Assembly: GCA_022478985.1 (NCBI GenBank)
Contig: JAKSZP010007887.1
Span: 124,001-188,000, forward strand
Origin: Massospora cicadina
Taxonomy: Eukaryota; Entomophthoromycota; Entomophthoromycetes; Entomophthorales; Entomophthoraceae
Direction: 5' to 3'
Length of the DNA stretch: 64,000 nucleotides
The position numbers and the translations under genes are program-made. The notes beneath the pieces are model-generated. The model ran no database searches, was not told the DNA's origin, and was given only the letters and a program-made list of their open reading frames with translations. Every line of letters begins with the position of its first letter. The stretch's first letter is position 1. Below are positions 20,850-32,085 of the stretch, piece after piece.

Positions 20850-21990
20850 ATAAAGCTTGAAATGAGGACATCTTAATTATGCAATAATAAAAGAAATGAT
20901 AATATAATATAGCAGAAGAAAAATATAACTTTGATTGCATTGGATCATTAGCTCCCAAATTTTTAAAATAGAGACTAGAGTACCATTAGCTCACTCCATC
21001 ATTCTATTAATGGAGGGATTATATGAAGCTGAAAAAGCTTTTTTGTGTTGAGGAGTGAGGTTTCTTAAACTACATGAGCAGTGAAAGTTAACCCATTGTC
21101 ATAAAGGAGATTCATGGGAACCTCGTTGAGAAAATACTGTGTGAAAAAATAAAGCATAGCTTTGGCTGTTGCTGATGGTACTGATATATTTTAATTTTAT
21201 TTGAGGTGGTCTGACCTGGTGATGATACCTTACCAATTAAGGGGATATTGAATGAATGGGAAAGGAGGATAAAATCTGGAAAACCTCCATGAGCAGCTAT
21301 GTAAAGGCCAGGAACTCCATGGACCGCCTTTGCTATTTGGTATCTCAGTTTGGGGCATTGGTGCACAACGCCAACAAAGTCATAATTCTCCCCTACCCAA
21401 AGTTCCTGTACCGTAATTGAACTCAGAGAGGCAGTGGTAAAGGTCCCTATTCTACCGCTGGGGTATCCTCCCCATGATGGTACTGATATAGCTTCCAACC
21501 ATTTAAATAGTCTATAGCTAATAAAATATACCAATGACAACGAAAACCGTGGGTAAATTCCCAATTATATCTACACTTACAACACTAAACGGTCCAGATG
21601 GTGATACCACTCAGTGTTAATATTTTGGACAGACTTGATCTTGATCCTGACAATTTAAGCAGGTGTCTAGTACCTCTTGTATCATTTCTAACATACAATC
21701 ACAACATTAACATTTTTATAACCACTCAAAGGTTTTTTAGCTCCTCCATAGCCAACAGTGGTATGTCCTTCTAAGATAATATCTGTACAAGATTAAGGTC
21801 AAATGTAAGTTAACCACCTTCAATTAATATTTTTGTATAACAATCTTTTTGGATTTGAGTATTTATAGTCATTTTTTGTAACTCATCTTGTATTTAAGAC
21901 CTTTCTAACTCCCATAACTCAGGGCATCCAATTAAATCATATTTCTAGTCCTCCTCAGGTATCATAACAGCTATAACGTGTATTTAATAC
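20850..21990 (-). pseudogene. G5 integrase, decayed
   Basis: Minus-strand reading gives VDIIGNLPT at about 21550-21580, followed by YILLAIDYLNGWK (about 21490-21530), the first part of the integrase core in a family that reads DYLTGW at this place. NPSINRMME followed by ANGTLVSILKI (about 20950-21020) matches NPQ.NGM.ER.NGTLV. A 150-codon open frame at 21112-21564 lies across this region mostly in another frame and should not be taken as a gene. The 3' LTR follows. Confidence 0.75.
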
Positions 21991-22400
21991 AAACCATCTG
22001 CATCTTGGTAGACTGCGTCAGGATGATGCAGAATGGTAAAATATAACTTTGAAGCCTTAATGCGCAATGAGCGAGTCACCTATCAATTTTTAAGTTGTTT
22101 CAACTATCTTAATGAAGCATAAACTGTGATGACTGTAAAGTATGTTTTGTAGATGTAAGTTTGGATTTGTTTTATCACTAAGATCACTTCTAGAGATTCT
22201 CATTCAGTAACGCTGTAATTCATCTCAGCTCTGTACAGAGTCTCAATAAAGTAAGCAACAGGATGTTCCAATATATTATCATCATGCTGAGCAAGAATGG
22301 CACCAACTGCGACATCACTAGCATCAGAAGATAGAAAAAGTTTTATCAAATTTTGTTTGCTTTAGAATTATCTGAGAGAATAAAGCAATTCATAGTTAAA
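21990..22400 (-). pseudogene. G5 RNase H, decayed
   Basis: LFLSSDASDVAVGAILAQHD at about 22262-22345 is the first RNase H strand with the DAS catalytic motif, followed by NILEHPVAYF and ETLYRAEMNYSVTE (the K.E.NYS.TE.E motif). The sequence to the left is more degraded. The close match of this motif to G2 (MDASDYAVRAILAQLDENVI) suggests that G2 and G5 are related families. Confidence 0.82.
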
Positions 22401-22429
22401 TTGGAAGGTTGTTCTTATGTGCTCCCCAT

Positions 22430-23330
22430 TATAAGGTGACTTCTTTTTGTATTAAAAAAGGCTCAGTCATATCTGAAAATTGGGGTATAAACTGGAAATT
22501 ATCCAACTATTTTTTAGGAAAACTTTTACATCTCAAAGACTTGGTGGTGGTGAAATCCTTTCAATAGCGCTAGTTTTATCTGGAATAGGTTAAATACCTT
22601 CTTTTGAAGCTTTATGTCCTAGAAACTTCATCTCAGATTGGCAATCAAATACTTGGATGATTTCAACTTTATTATGATTTGACAGTTTTCTTAAACTCTT
22701 TTATTAAATGCTCTAGATGATCAGAAATAGTTTTTTTTGAAAAAAAAACAGTTTTGTCGTCAATATATACTACAACACATGTCATCCTAAGATCTCCTAT
22801 AAGACCATCCATAGCTCTTTGGAAGGTTGCTGGAGAATTGCAGAGCACTTGGGGCTTCCACATAGGCTCAAAAAACCCATCATTAGCTATAAAGCGCATT
22901 TGACTCTATACTCTGGGCTAATTCTATCTGCCTATTTCCACTTTCTAAGCACATGCAGAGAAAGTTGAGTCCTATAATAATTTTAATAATTCATCAATCC
23001 TTGGTAAAAAATTACTGTTTTTCCTAGTAAAAGTATTAAACCTCAATTAATTCATCACTACGCGGTGTCCTCCATTATTCTTTCACACTAACATAAGTGA
23101 AGAAGCCCAGGGTTTTTATGAGGGCACAAGCAACCCCTCAACAAGTAGTTATCTAAGTTTGGTGGCTACTTAAGCCTCATTAGCTTTACTTTTCAATAAG
23201 AAAAGGCCTAAAAGATGACGAATTTCCAGTTTTAACATTACGTAGTATCTAATTTATCTTTCAATAGTCATATGTAGCAGAAGTGAATAGGTCAACATAC
23301 TAAGCTAATATTTTTAAACTTGAAACATAA
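22430..23330 (-). pseudogene. G5 reverse transcriptase, decayed
   Basis: The best piece is the open frame 22672-22899, with SPATFQRAMDGLIGDLRMTC and the catalytic YIDD followed by KTVFF, then LEHLIKEFKK. To the right are the finger motifs in other frames (about 22920-23300). To the left, about 22440-22670, is the connection to RNase H. Several stops are present. Confidence 0.85.
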
Positions 23331-23389
23331 GTTTCTGAGGCAATTTTTTTTCCAAAGGAAATACTAACAGTAATTACTACAGGAGGACC

Positions 23390-23740
23390 TTCAATCCCAA
23401 ACTCAGAAGACTTCCAAAAACTTGATTAAATCAAAATTATGAATAGGTAAAATCTGAACATATGTAATAGGTGTATTGGGCCCTATAGTTTGAGCTTGAT
23501 TCGTCAGGTTTGCCACTAATACAGAGACAGAACCTGCATAAGATGGATACAAATCTCTGGGGCAAGGTAAAATCTCTTTTATAGAAGGGGTTTCAACCCC
23601 TTTATTTCCAATAAAATATTTTTATAAATTTTAATATGTACCTTAGTATTAACAAGGATTGAGTTTTGGAGGTACCAAAACTGATCCTGGAGTACATAAT
23701 GTAAAACCTTCTTTCCTTCTACCACAGTGGGGAGTATTTT
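23390..23740 (-). pseudogene. G5 dUTPase-like domain, Asp replaced by Tyr
   Basis: Between protease and RT on the minus strand, the reading ILVNTKVHIKIYKNILLEIK (about 23600-23670) resembles dUTPase motif 2 and its flanks (I.T.V.I.IP....I). LYPSYAGSVSVLVANLTNQA (about 23490-23550) then matches motif 3 and motif 4 (VID.DYRG.V.V...N.....), followed by TIGPNTPITYVQILPI, matching TI..GDRIAQL. The Tyr and Gly of motif 3 are kept but the catalytic Asp position is Tyr. The domain has the same place as in G2. The first half lies within the 72-codon open frame 23579-23797. Confidence 0.6.
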
Positions 23741-23879
23741 ATATCTTGATCCCATAATATAATTATTTTTTTCCTTCTCAATGTTCTCAAGAGACAATTC
23801 CTAACTTTGATTTCATTGCTTTAATCTTGTTTGGACTCTAACTCTAACAATAATCTATGTCCAAGATGGGAAAAAATCC

Positions 23880-24210
23880 TTTGGAGTGATGTATATAGCA
23901 GAATAATTTATTAAAATTTGAATACCTAGCAGAAGATTATAACTTGGATTATATAAAGCTACAGCTGGAGTAGCCAAGGATAATTTTTTAAATTTTACAG
24001 GAAGTACTAATTATGCTTCTATGATTCTGATACAGGTATAGCCAGAAATGTCATACACTATATAATTTGGAAGGTCTTGAGAAACTTCGATTATCCTTAT
24101 TAACTAAGATGATGTAACATTGACAGAATAACGACTGTTAATTATAGTCATAACGGGTATCTTACATACCTTTACTGGGACTCTAGTAACTGTGCTTCCA
24201 AATTGATGAG
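23880..24210 (-). pseudogene. G5 protease, decayed
   Basis: The segment SYNLLLGIQILINY (about 23900-23945), preceded by ATPAVALYNP, matches the second half of a retropepsin (YDLLLGTPFL). The first half has the hydrophobic strands, but the DTG/DSG loop cannot be seen; SRYSVNVTSS stands near the expected place. The assignment relies on the second half and on its place upstream of the dUTPase-like domain and RT. Confidence 0.6.
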
Positions 24211-24219
24211 TCAAAGTTA

Positions 24220-25434
24220 AAAACATAGATACATCTGAGTAAGAATAAGATGGAGGATTTAATTAGTCTTTGCTAACTCTTGCTGAATTATTGCCATAGA
24301 CTGAGTATCATCATCAATTGAGTGGTCTGGTTTAAGCATATACTTCTGATTATCATGGAGATTCTTCTCTTACATGATGAATGATCCTCTGACTCAAGAT
24401 CTGCTTTTCTTAGGTAACAATGATTTTTATTATGTTGTAATCTCTTATGATAACTGCATCTAAGACGATCATATTTTTTGCTTCAAAATATGCACATTAG
24501 GCTGAGTAGATGAAGCTTGAGCAGGTGAAGGATTAGTTAGACTAGGAGTATTAATTGATTTAACGCCTCTTTGATTTTGCAAATATTGGTAAGCGTTTGC
24601 TTGAGCACAATCAAATTTAATTAAATATTAGGTGTGCATTCAATACTGAAGTAACTTCAGTAAATTCATAATCAATAATAATTTCTATTGGTTGTAATTA
24701 TAGGTTGAACGCTTAAATAAATCAATTATTTAAATCATATTTCTGTTTCTTTAACTGAATGGCCATGAACTCATGTTTTTGGTAAGAAAGCGATTTATAA
24801 CTTCTAAATTTTTGCACTAGAGATACATAAATGATTCCAAGTTAGACTTTCTTAAAGTGAGGCGTCATGATTTCCCTTAAAGCACAATTTAAACAAATAT
24901 TAATATGTTAAACCTTCTGGAGATATTTTTTTATTAGAACTTTAATAGGCATACAGGAAGGAAGCGATGCTTTCTTCCCCTGGCATTAACTTTTCTTTAA
25001 AAATAGTCTTAAAGTTATTAGTAGAAGAAGGAACTGAAAGAGTGTTGATACTAATATTAGGTGTGGCCTCAAATAATTCAGTCACAAGATACTCATGGTG
25101 AACATTCTGAAAAAATCTGTCTCAGCTGATCAACATCTTCTTAATTTACTCTCCAAAATTATCAAAAATACTATTCTGCTTTCTTAGTCTCTAGCTAATT
25201 TTGATGAATTTGTAGTTTAAGCTGATAAAAATTAAAACTAGATTCAGATCTGCCACCACGGTTAACCATTTCTGCATACTTTTGCTCTAACTTATCAAAT
25301 CATCCATCAGTAACCTTAGTAAATGCATATATATTGTCCTTTTCGCCAGATAATGCATATAGGATTACTAAAGGATCCAAAGGCTGACCATCCAATTGAA
25401 CCTAAAAGCACTAGCAACATTGAACAACTGAAAA
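24220..25434 (-). pseudogene. G5 gag region, decayed
   Basis: Minus-strand coding traces upstream of the protease include a helical, charged stretch KVTDG then FDKLEQKYAEMVNRGGRSES (about 25225-25320) and LDPLVILYALSGEKDNIY just to the right, both typical in composition of gag capsid domains. No intact open frame longer than 60 codons and no zinc knuckle is visible. The region is AT-rich. It is cut by LINE-A2 at 25434 and continues at 30729. Confidence 0.5.
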
Positions 25435-25706
25435 AAACTTTTCTTTCTCGTTGCAAACAATTTTGCAACCCATTCAATTCAAGACTAAATCCAGTTTGAT
25501 AATCTCATAGAGGGGATTAGTCTGCGCCCATGTCTGGGAGCAGTTGGGCAAGCAAAGCAAGAGGAGCAGGTGGAAGGCCTGCGGCCTCTAACGTTCAAAA
25601 ACGCCCCGGAGAATCTGGCGGAATAGAAAAAAATTAACAAAAACCGGCGGTCACAATTTCCCCGGAGATACTTGTGTGGCAAACACGATGCAACCAGTAC
25701 ATCAAT

Positions 25707-26939
25707 ATGCCACATTCCCAGCCACTTTTGTCAGTGGAATTCGGAGTCTGTGTGTATCATGACATCCAAAAAATGGCCCTATGGGAAAAATTTTGTGAAG
25801 ATGTACACAAAATTTTTCTGACCGCGGTGTACATTGCACCTCACTCCATGTCGAGCGGTTGGCTGGACCTAGGTTTTGAAAGCAAAATAGCAGCAGATGA
25901 GGCTGCAGCGGTGCGTAGTGGTCGACCTCCCCGAAGGGCAATGGGTCATCAAAACTAAATGCACCAGATGGATAAAATTGAACCAAATTTTCCTCACGGT
26001 TGACTTTTTGCCTACTACGGTAAAATGTGACATTTTGGAGCAACACCTGAAAGATGGTCTCGCCATATATGGCAAAATACAATCTTTTGAAATGCAACAT
26101 TTCACGCTGATGCCACACCTGTGCACCGGCAAAGACATCACAGTTCTGACCCCATCTGAGGAGATTGTGAAGGACCTAACCCAGATCCCGCACTCCACCT
26201 TTATTGACATTGCAGGGCACACCACCACCCATTCCGGGTAACCATGGACAGCGCGCCCCCATTTGCACCCACTGTGACGCGTTCAGCCATAAGGCACACG
26301 TGTGCCCCATTAAAGAGGGCGTTACATTCCAAGAGCACCCCTCGGCGGCCATGGCCAGCGGAGAGGCACACTATGAACCAACTGCAAGCACCAAAGAGGC
26401 CTTCCCGTGGGGAGCACAAGGCTGCTACTTATTGGTAAAGCCCATCTCCCCGCAGGAGTGGAAGAAGGCCAAGCAGGCCTATAGGACTGCGGCCAAGGAA
26501 GCAGCCAAGGTCACCACCACCATCCCACACTCACAGCGCCAGGAGGACATGGAGACCTTCGCGGCGGAAGCAACTCGGGAATCCATCACCCAATCAGATT
26601 GGGAGGCCCAAGCTGAACGGGCCACTCAATCTGAGGATCTGATGGGAGATTTGATCTCACCTAATCGCTGCACCCAAGCCCCAGTTGAAACTGACTTGGG
26701 ACCTATCCCAACCAAAAAAATTTTTTTGCCCCACTCAACGGTGCACCAAACTTATCCGCACCGCAAAAATTCGTCCGACGTCAGGAAAACAAAAAGCGAA
26801 GGCCAAAGCCAATGTGACTCTTTCCGCAAAAATTAACAAAAACCCCGATAGCGTTGCTGCTAAAACCCGCGCTGCTATGAAAGCCCGTGGGGACCTGGAA
26901 GAGGCTGGTGGGCCAGGGGGCCCACCCCCTTGCACCTAA
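25707..26939 (+). pseudogene. LINE-A2 ORF1 (gag-like)
   Basis: ORF1 starts at MPHSQPLLSVEFGVCVYHD, the same ATG as in LINE-A1. The order is a conserved N-terminal part, WLDLGFESKIAADEAAAVR, a segment FLPTTVKCDILEQHLKDGLA, then an intact CCHC knuckle CTHCDAFSHKAHVC (CX2CX4HX4C) at about 26265-26310, and a long charged, Ala/Lys-rich C-terminal part ending GGPGGPPPCT. Frameshifts separate three pieces (25674-25958, 25897-26241, 26204-26939). It ends with TAA at 26937-26939, seven bases before the ORF2 ATG. Confidence 0.9.
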
Positions 26940-26945
26940 GGTGCG

Positions 26946-29900
26946 ATGGGGGAAACCTTCACTCTAGGGATGCTGAATATTGCCGGACTCAAGGCCTCCC
27001 CGTCCTGGGCTAGGAAACTGAGTTTTTTACAAAATAATTTACCTGTGGATATCCTGGCCATCCTGGAAACCCACTGTCCACGAGGTTCTGAGGATGCTTG
27101 GAAAACAATGCTCCTACCATCCCTATCCTTTTGGTCAAAGCACTGTGGGGTGCTAATTCAGAAAAACAATTTTTTCAAATTTATATCTTCAGAAACATTC
27201 CTAAATGACTGAGTGCTCGTTGTCACCTTCTCTTGGGCCAATGTTGCACACAAATTGTCAACATTTACGCCCCAAACGGTGCACAAGAGCGTTGGGAATT
27301 TTTCTCATCGTTCAAATCCCTCCTGCTACCCCCCAATTCTTTCCTAATTGGTGACATGAACTGTTGGCTAACCTCACCAATGGACCGGTGGCTGCCCTCA
27401 CCCTACGCCCCACAGGGTCACATAGAACTACGCATTCTAAAAGCCACCCTTGGGTTAATGGATGCACTGCCGTGACATGCCCCACTGCTCAAAAACATGA
27501 TGCATCCCCACATCCACAATGGCCAATTAAGGTCCATGACCTGCATTGACCTTATTCTAGTGCCAGCAAAATTCCAACCCCACATCTCCCACTTCAAAAC
27601 AACGAAAATGGAATTCTCCGACCACCGACTGGTCTCAATAACATACCACTTACCCGTCACAGTTGCAAAGGCCTCACATTGGTGCAAAATCCGCCCCCCA
27701 GAGCTTGCGTCGCCAGGATTTTCCATGTGGGTGGAAGAGGCAACTTTGGCAAAATTGTTTGTCGCACCATTTTGCGCGGACCCCATTTCCACATAGGCAA
27801 CTTTCAAAAAAGACACCATCCGCCACTATTGCCATCTCTCATCCAGACGCTCACGAGCCACATCGGCAGTTATATTGCACGCGCTGGCGGAATTGGCCCA
27901 CTTGGAGTCCAACATTCCAGCCTCAGGATATAGCCCTGCATGGGGCCAGAAGTGGGCGGAGGCAGCAGCACACCTCAACGCACTTGAAAGGCAACACAAA
28001 CATCGGGTTTGTGTCCAATACAGGGCCACACGCATCACTAAAGGTGACAAGTGCACCACATACTTCTTCAAAAATTTTTTGCACCATGCCAGAGCGTGGC
28101 CTGCACACAGGTGCAAAGATCGGATAATTCTATCATGGACACACCGGCTGAAGTGGCAATCGAAATGCAAAGATATTACTCCAAGTTATACCGAGTGAAC
28201 CAATTCAGCCGGCCAAAATGGCGGAATTTCTCGACAGAGCTCATATCTGCACCATTTTCTGATACCCATAAATAATGAATTTAATTACTCCGAACGAATT
28301 ATGGACTACCATTTGCAGTGCGCCAAACTGAAAATGCCCAGGCCCAGATGGCATTCCATATGAGTTCTACAAAAAATATTCTAAATACATATCCCCATTG
28401 CTGCAAGCCTCACTCAACCAAAGCCTGTTGGAAATGCGCCTCCTACCAGGAGGACATGAGGCTTTTACAGTCACACTCTTCAAGAAAGGGGATAGGCTAG
28501 ACTTAGCCAACTGGCGCCCCATTTCTCTAACAAACACAGACACCAAAATTTTAACAAAAATCATGGCTAACCGTTTAGGGACTGTAGCATCTGCCACCAT
28601 CTCTCCAGAACAATTTGGTTTCATCCCCAGAAGGTCAATTTGGGATAACGTGCACTCTGTGGCTAATGTGTGTCAGTCCACAGCCTCTGGGGCACTTGTA
28701 TTCTTGGACCAACAAAAGGCCTATGATAGAGTAAACTGGGAATACCTTAGGGCCTGCCTCCAACAATTCCGCCTACCTCCCCGCTTCATTAACTGGGTGA
28801 TGCTGCTCACAGAATCTGCAACAATGGCTGTGCGCGGCCCAGGTTTCCTAACAGATGTAGTCCATCCTCAAAGGGGCCTGCAACAAGGGGACCCCCTGAG
28901 CCCACTCTTATACAACTTCAGCCTTGACCCACTACTGCGAAATGTGAATGCCCAACTCACTGGGGTCCATGTGCCAGGCCAAACCCCAGTCAAGATGATG
29001 GCATTTGCAGATGATTGCGTGGTGGGGGTGTCTAATAATAAAGATGCACGCGCGCTTGAAGCCCTCATCCAGGAATATTCCCAGGTAAGCAGCGCTGCAC
29101 TGAACGCCTCCAAAACTGAAATCATCCTCCTTGGTTGGTTTCAGAACTGCTGGGCCCCAGCAAGTAGTTCCCAACCCAGCCCAGCTGCTCGCCCAAGTCC
29201 ACGCCTTACTAACTCAAACACACCGCTCCACTGGTGCTCCCCTTTGTGCCGTGACCTACCATAGGACCGGTACGCCATCTGGGCGTGTGGTTGGAGGCAG
29301 GAGGATATGCGTCAGCAGTAATGGAGGGCCATATACTGGACAACGTGACGAAGCGAATCGCCTCTCTCAGAGCCCACCCTACTACCCTCACTGGCAGGGT
29401 TGTTCTTGCCAACTCTATGCTCCTATCCAAAGTCTGGTTTGGAGCCCACGCCATCCCTTTCTCCCCAAGCTTCTTCAAATCTCTGTATGCTTTGCTACAA
29501 GGTTGGCTTTGGTCAGGCCGCCCTCCACCAGTACGGCTAGAGGTCATGTTTGGCCCTCATCATCATGGTGGCATGGGCCTACTTGACTTCAAAGCCCATG
29601 CCGCCAAGATCCTAGGCACCTGGATTGCGGCCGTCACTGCTCCTACACTCCCATCCCAACACTGGTCCTGCGCGGCCCACTCCAACTTCTCCTGAGCCTT
29701 GGGCCTCAACAACCCATCAAACCCCCACTCCCTGATGAAATACCTTGCATCACACACATCAGCCACAGGTCCTCACGGGACAAAAACCCACTACAAACGA
29801 AGCCTACTCTCCATGCGAAGCGCAGAGTGGAGAATTCGTATTAGTGGACATACAACCCAAAGAGGCCGCCCCTCTCCTCAGTTCACACAAGAGGTACAGG

Positions 29901-30570
29901 GGCTACCCATACATGATGGCGTGATCCCCATTCGACCTTAAGTCCTATCCAGGGTGGACTACCTGGACATGATGGACTTCGCTTATTCCACTGAGACCCA
30001 AAAGACTATCTGGAAATACGCACACCATCCTCTGTTGCAGCCTCAGGTCCGTTCCCATGTGTGGCGCTGCCTGAGGCGGGTGTATCGTACAGCTGAGCGC
30101 TCTAATGCTTTACACTCATCCTGTGTCATGTGTGGCCAGTATGGAACGCTGTTTCACCGCCTGGAGAAGTGCCCCACCTCTAAAGTAATATGGCGCGAAG
30201 TCCAACGTCTGCTAGGCCAGGATCAAACACATCCCTTCAGTCTGTCAAGAGATATGTTTGCTTCATCAATGGCCTCCCCCTCCCACTCTCCCTTCATGCT
30301 CTGGTGGTTGCAATCGCCATGTGGACTATCCACACGATTGTCTTGGATGCCATCGCCGGATCCATCCCCACCCTCCCTGAAGCTGTCCACAGATTCTGGT
30401 CTCATTTGGTGGATCACTTTCAAGCGTGGATGTTTGGATATCTCCCACCACGTCGCCGGCAGCTGGTCTCCTCCTGGTTCCCAGTCTGGTTCATCAAATC
30501 AGACCCCTTCCTCCACACGTGCTCAATAGTGGCTACGCCCCCTACACACGTTCTCTCCCCCTTCCCATAA
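26946..30570 (+). pseudogene. LINE-A2 ORF2 (endonuclease, RT, zinc finger)
   Basis: ORF2 starts at ATG 26946 in the same frame as the end of ORF1. The AP endonuclease shows LNIAGLKASPS, ILAILETHCPRG (Q of QET lost), LIGDMNCW, CIDLILVPAKF and EFSDHRLVSI (to about 27660). The RT (28398-29264, a 288-codon open frame) has LANWRPISLTNTDTKIL, QFGFIPRRSIWDN, FLDQQKAYDRVNWEYL, GLQQGDPLSPLLYNF and MAFADDCVVGV. The thumb and C-terminus follow (29285-30570), with VWFGAHAIPF, GGMGLLDFKAHAA and the finger CVMCGQYGTLFHRLEKCP. Several frameshifts and stops are present. It lacks a recognisable RNase H. Confidence 0.92.
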
Positions 30571-30728
30571 GTGGCGTTCCCGCTGGCAACAAGAGATAGC
30601 ATCGCTTCTCTGGGGTGCCTCACCTGGTACTGAGTTTTGTCTCGTCTGAGTCATATTTGGAAGTGTCCGTCCCATGGTCGGCCTTCCCCGCAATAAATTT
30701 AAAATTTAAAACATTGAACAACTGAAAA

Positions 30729-31020
30729 TGTAAAATATACAGTAAGAACAGAATGTTAACTCTGTCCGGAACATCATCAGGAAATGGTAAACATCTTCCA
30801 GGAGGGCCAAGGGGCACAGAAGGTCCTTTTCCTCCCAGAGTAAGCTCTTAAACAGATAAACTTTAGACTCATTATTGCATCTCTTAGATTTGAGTTTCCA
30901 GTAAAGCTACACGTTGATTCAAAATATAGATTATTTGTTAAGCTAAAATATCACTGAGCTGAATGAACCTATTCTGAACTTCTATATTATTAGTTTGTAA
31001 TATTTGACTGACATAACTGT
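30729..31020 (-). other. G5 internal sequence between LINE-A2 and G3
   Basis: This 290-bp stretch of G5 is left between two insertions. Minus-strand reading contains EKDLLCPLGPPGRCLPFPDD (about 30775-30835), perhaps from the gag. The rest is AT-rich with stops. No independent gene is present. Confidence 0.5.
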
Positions 31021-32085
31021 TGTTAAAATCCTAGGTTCTTCACCGATTAATAGTTATTAGGATGGTTAACTGCGCAGGCTCAATGTTGTGCAATCCTTAC
31101 ATTGTCTGATGATATATATATATGATTGATAATAGTATGAAGAGTTATATTCATAGTTGAACAGATCACTAGTTTTGGGTCCAACTCTTGACTAATATCC
31201 CTCCCTGAAATAAATAAGATTTCCTCAATAGGGGGTTTGATCATTATCCACCTAACTTGATCCATGCTCAGATCCTAGTTTACAGCCTCTCTCTGATGAC
31301 ACACAGTCAGCAGCTATACCCATCTCAGCTCAGCTTCTCTTCTCTGGATCCTTGATCTTTACTCTTAATCCTAAAGAGTCTTCAATTAAAGCACACAGCA
31401 ATAATTCCTTGGTGATGAATATAATTAGAATTTTAATTCAGCTAGATTATATTATAATAATTACTTTTTTGTTTTCTACTGTTTCTTATTAAGTAATTCT
31501 TAAGGGAATTTATAGTGGGAATTTGGTGCCCAACCCTCAATTGGCACATCAGCGATGAAATGGCACAGTTGACATTGAATTACACTTAGTTGTCTAATCA
31601 GTGATGGTCTTCCCCATCCTAGCTAGAATTCCTCAGTTGGACATCCTCAAGAACTAATCGTTAAGAGCCAGAAATTGTGTCAATAACATTTCCCCACTTG
31701 GTCACAGCAAACCATATTTGTTTAGTGACCAACTTAAGCAATCTGACTTGTTACCCATTATGTAAGGTTGTGAATCAAAAGATCAATTCACTAGTTGCAG
31801 GCGGCATCACTCTCCTTACTACTTGATCTTTGAATACCCAATCAGTAAGTGATAAAACCCAACCAATCCCAACTGGTACACCTGATAGTTAATCATCAAT
31901 CATCTATCAGATGTCCCATTTCATCAGCAACTCTGCCTGAAAAGATCTTAATCATTCACCTGGATCGATCCATGATGGTTCAAAACAAGTGGTTTACCTA
32001 AAATCCTCAAACATTTTTTTTAGTACTAGATGGTCCCAACCCGAGGGGGGGATTCATCGATGTTTATTGAATTACGCCTGGGCTC

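Larger units (their letters stand above)
25435..30709 (+). mobile_element. LINE-A2: full-length Tad1-like LINE (5,275 bp)
   Basis: This second copy of the LINE-A family is inverted relative to LINE-A1. A 19-bp target duplication AACATTGAACAACTGAAAA flanks it exactly (25416-25434 and 30710-30728), and since the two copies are identical it may be fairly recent. The 5' end AAACTTTTCTTTCTCGTTGC equals that of LINE-A1, and the 3' end is CCCCGCAATAAATTTAAAATTTAA. ORF1 and ORF2 are in the same order with several frameshifts. With LINE-A1 it forms a 5.3-kb inverted repeat about 11 kb apart. Confidence 0.95.

Noticed and set aside
21112..21564. 150-codon minus-strand ORF as a gene
   Set aside because: The integrase motifs of G5 at this place are read in a different frame; the ORF is mainly a shadow frame.
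24000..24015. AGTACTA at 24005 as a micro-insertion
   Set aside because: It fits the coding sense of the G5 protease region and has neither a poly(A) run nor duplicated flanks.
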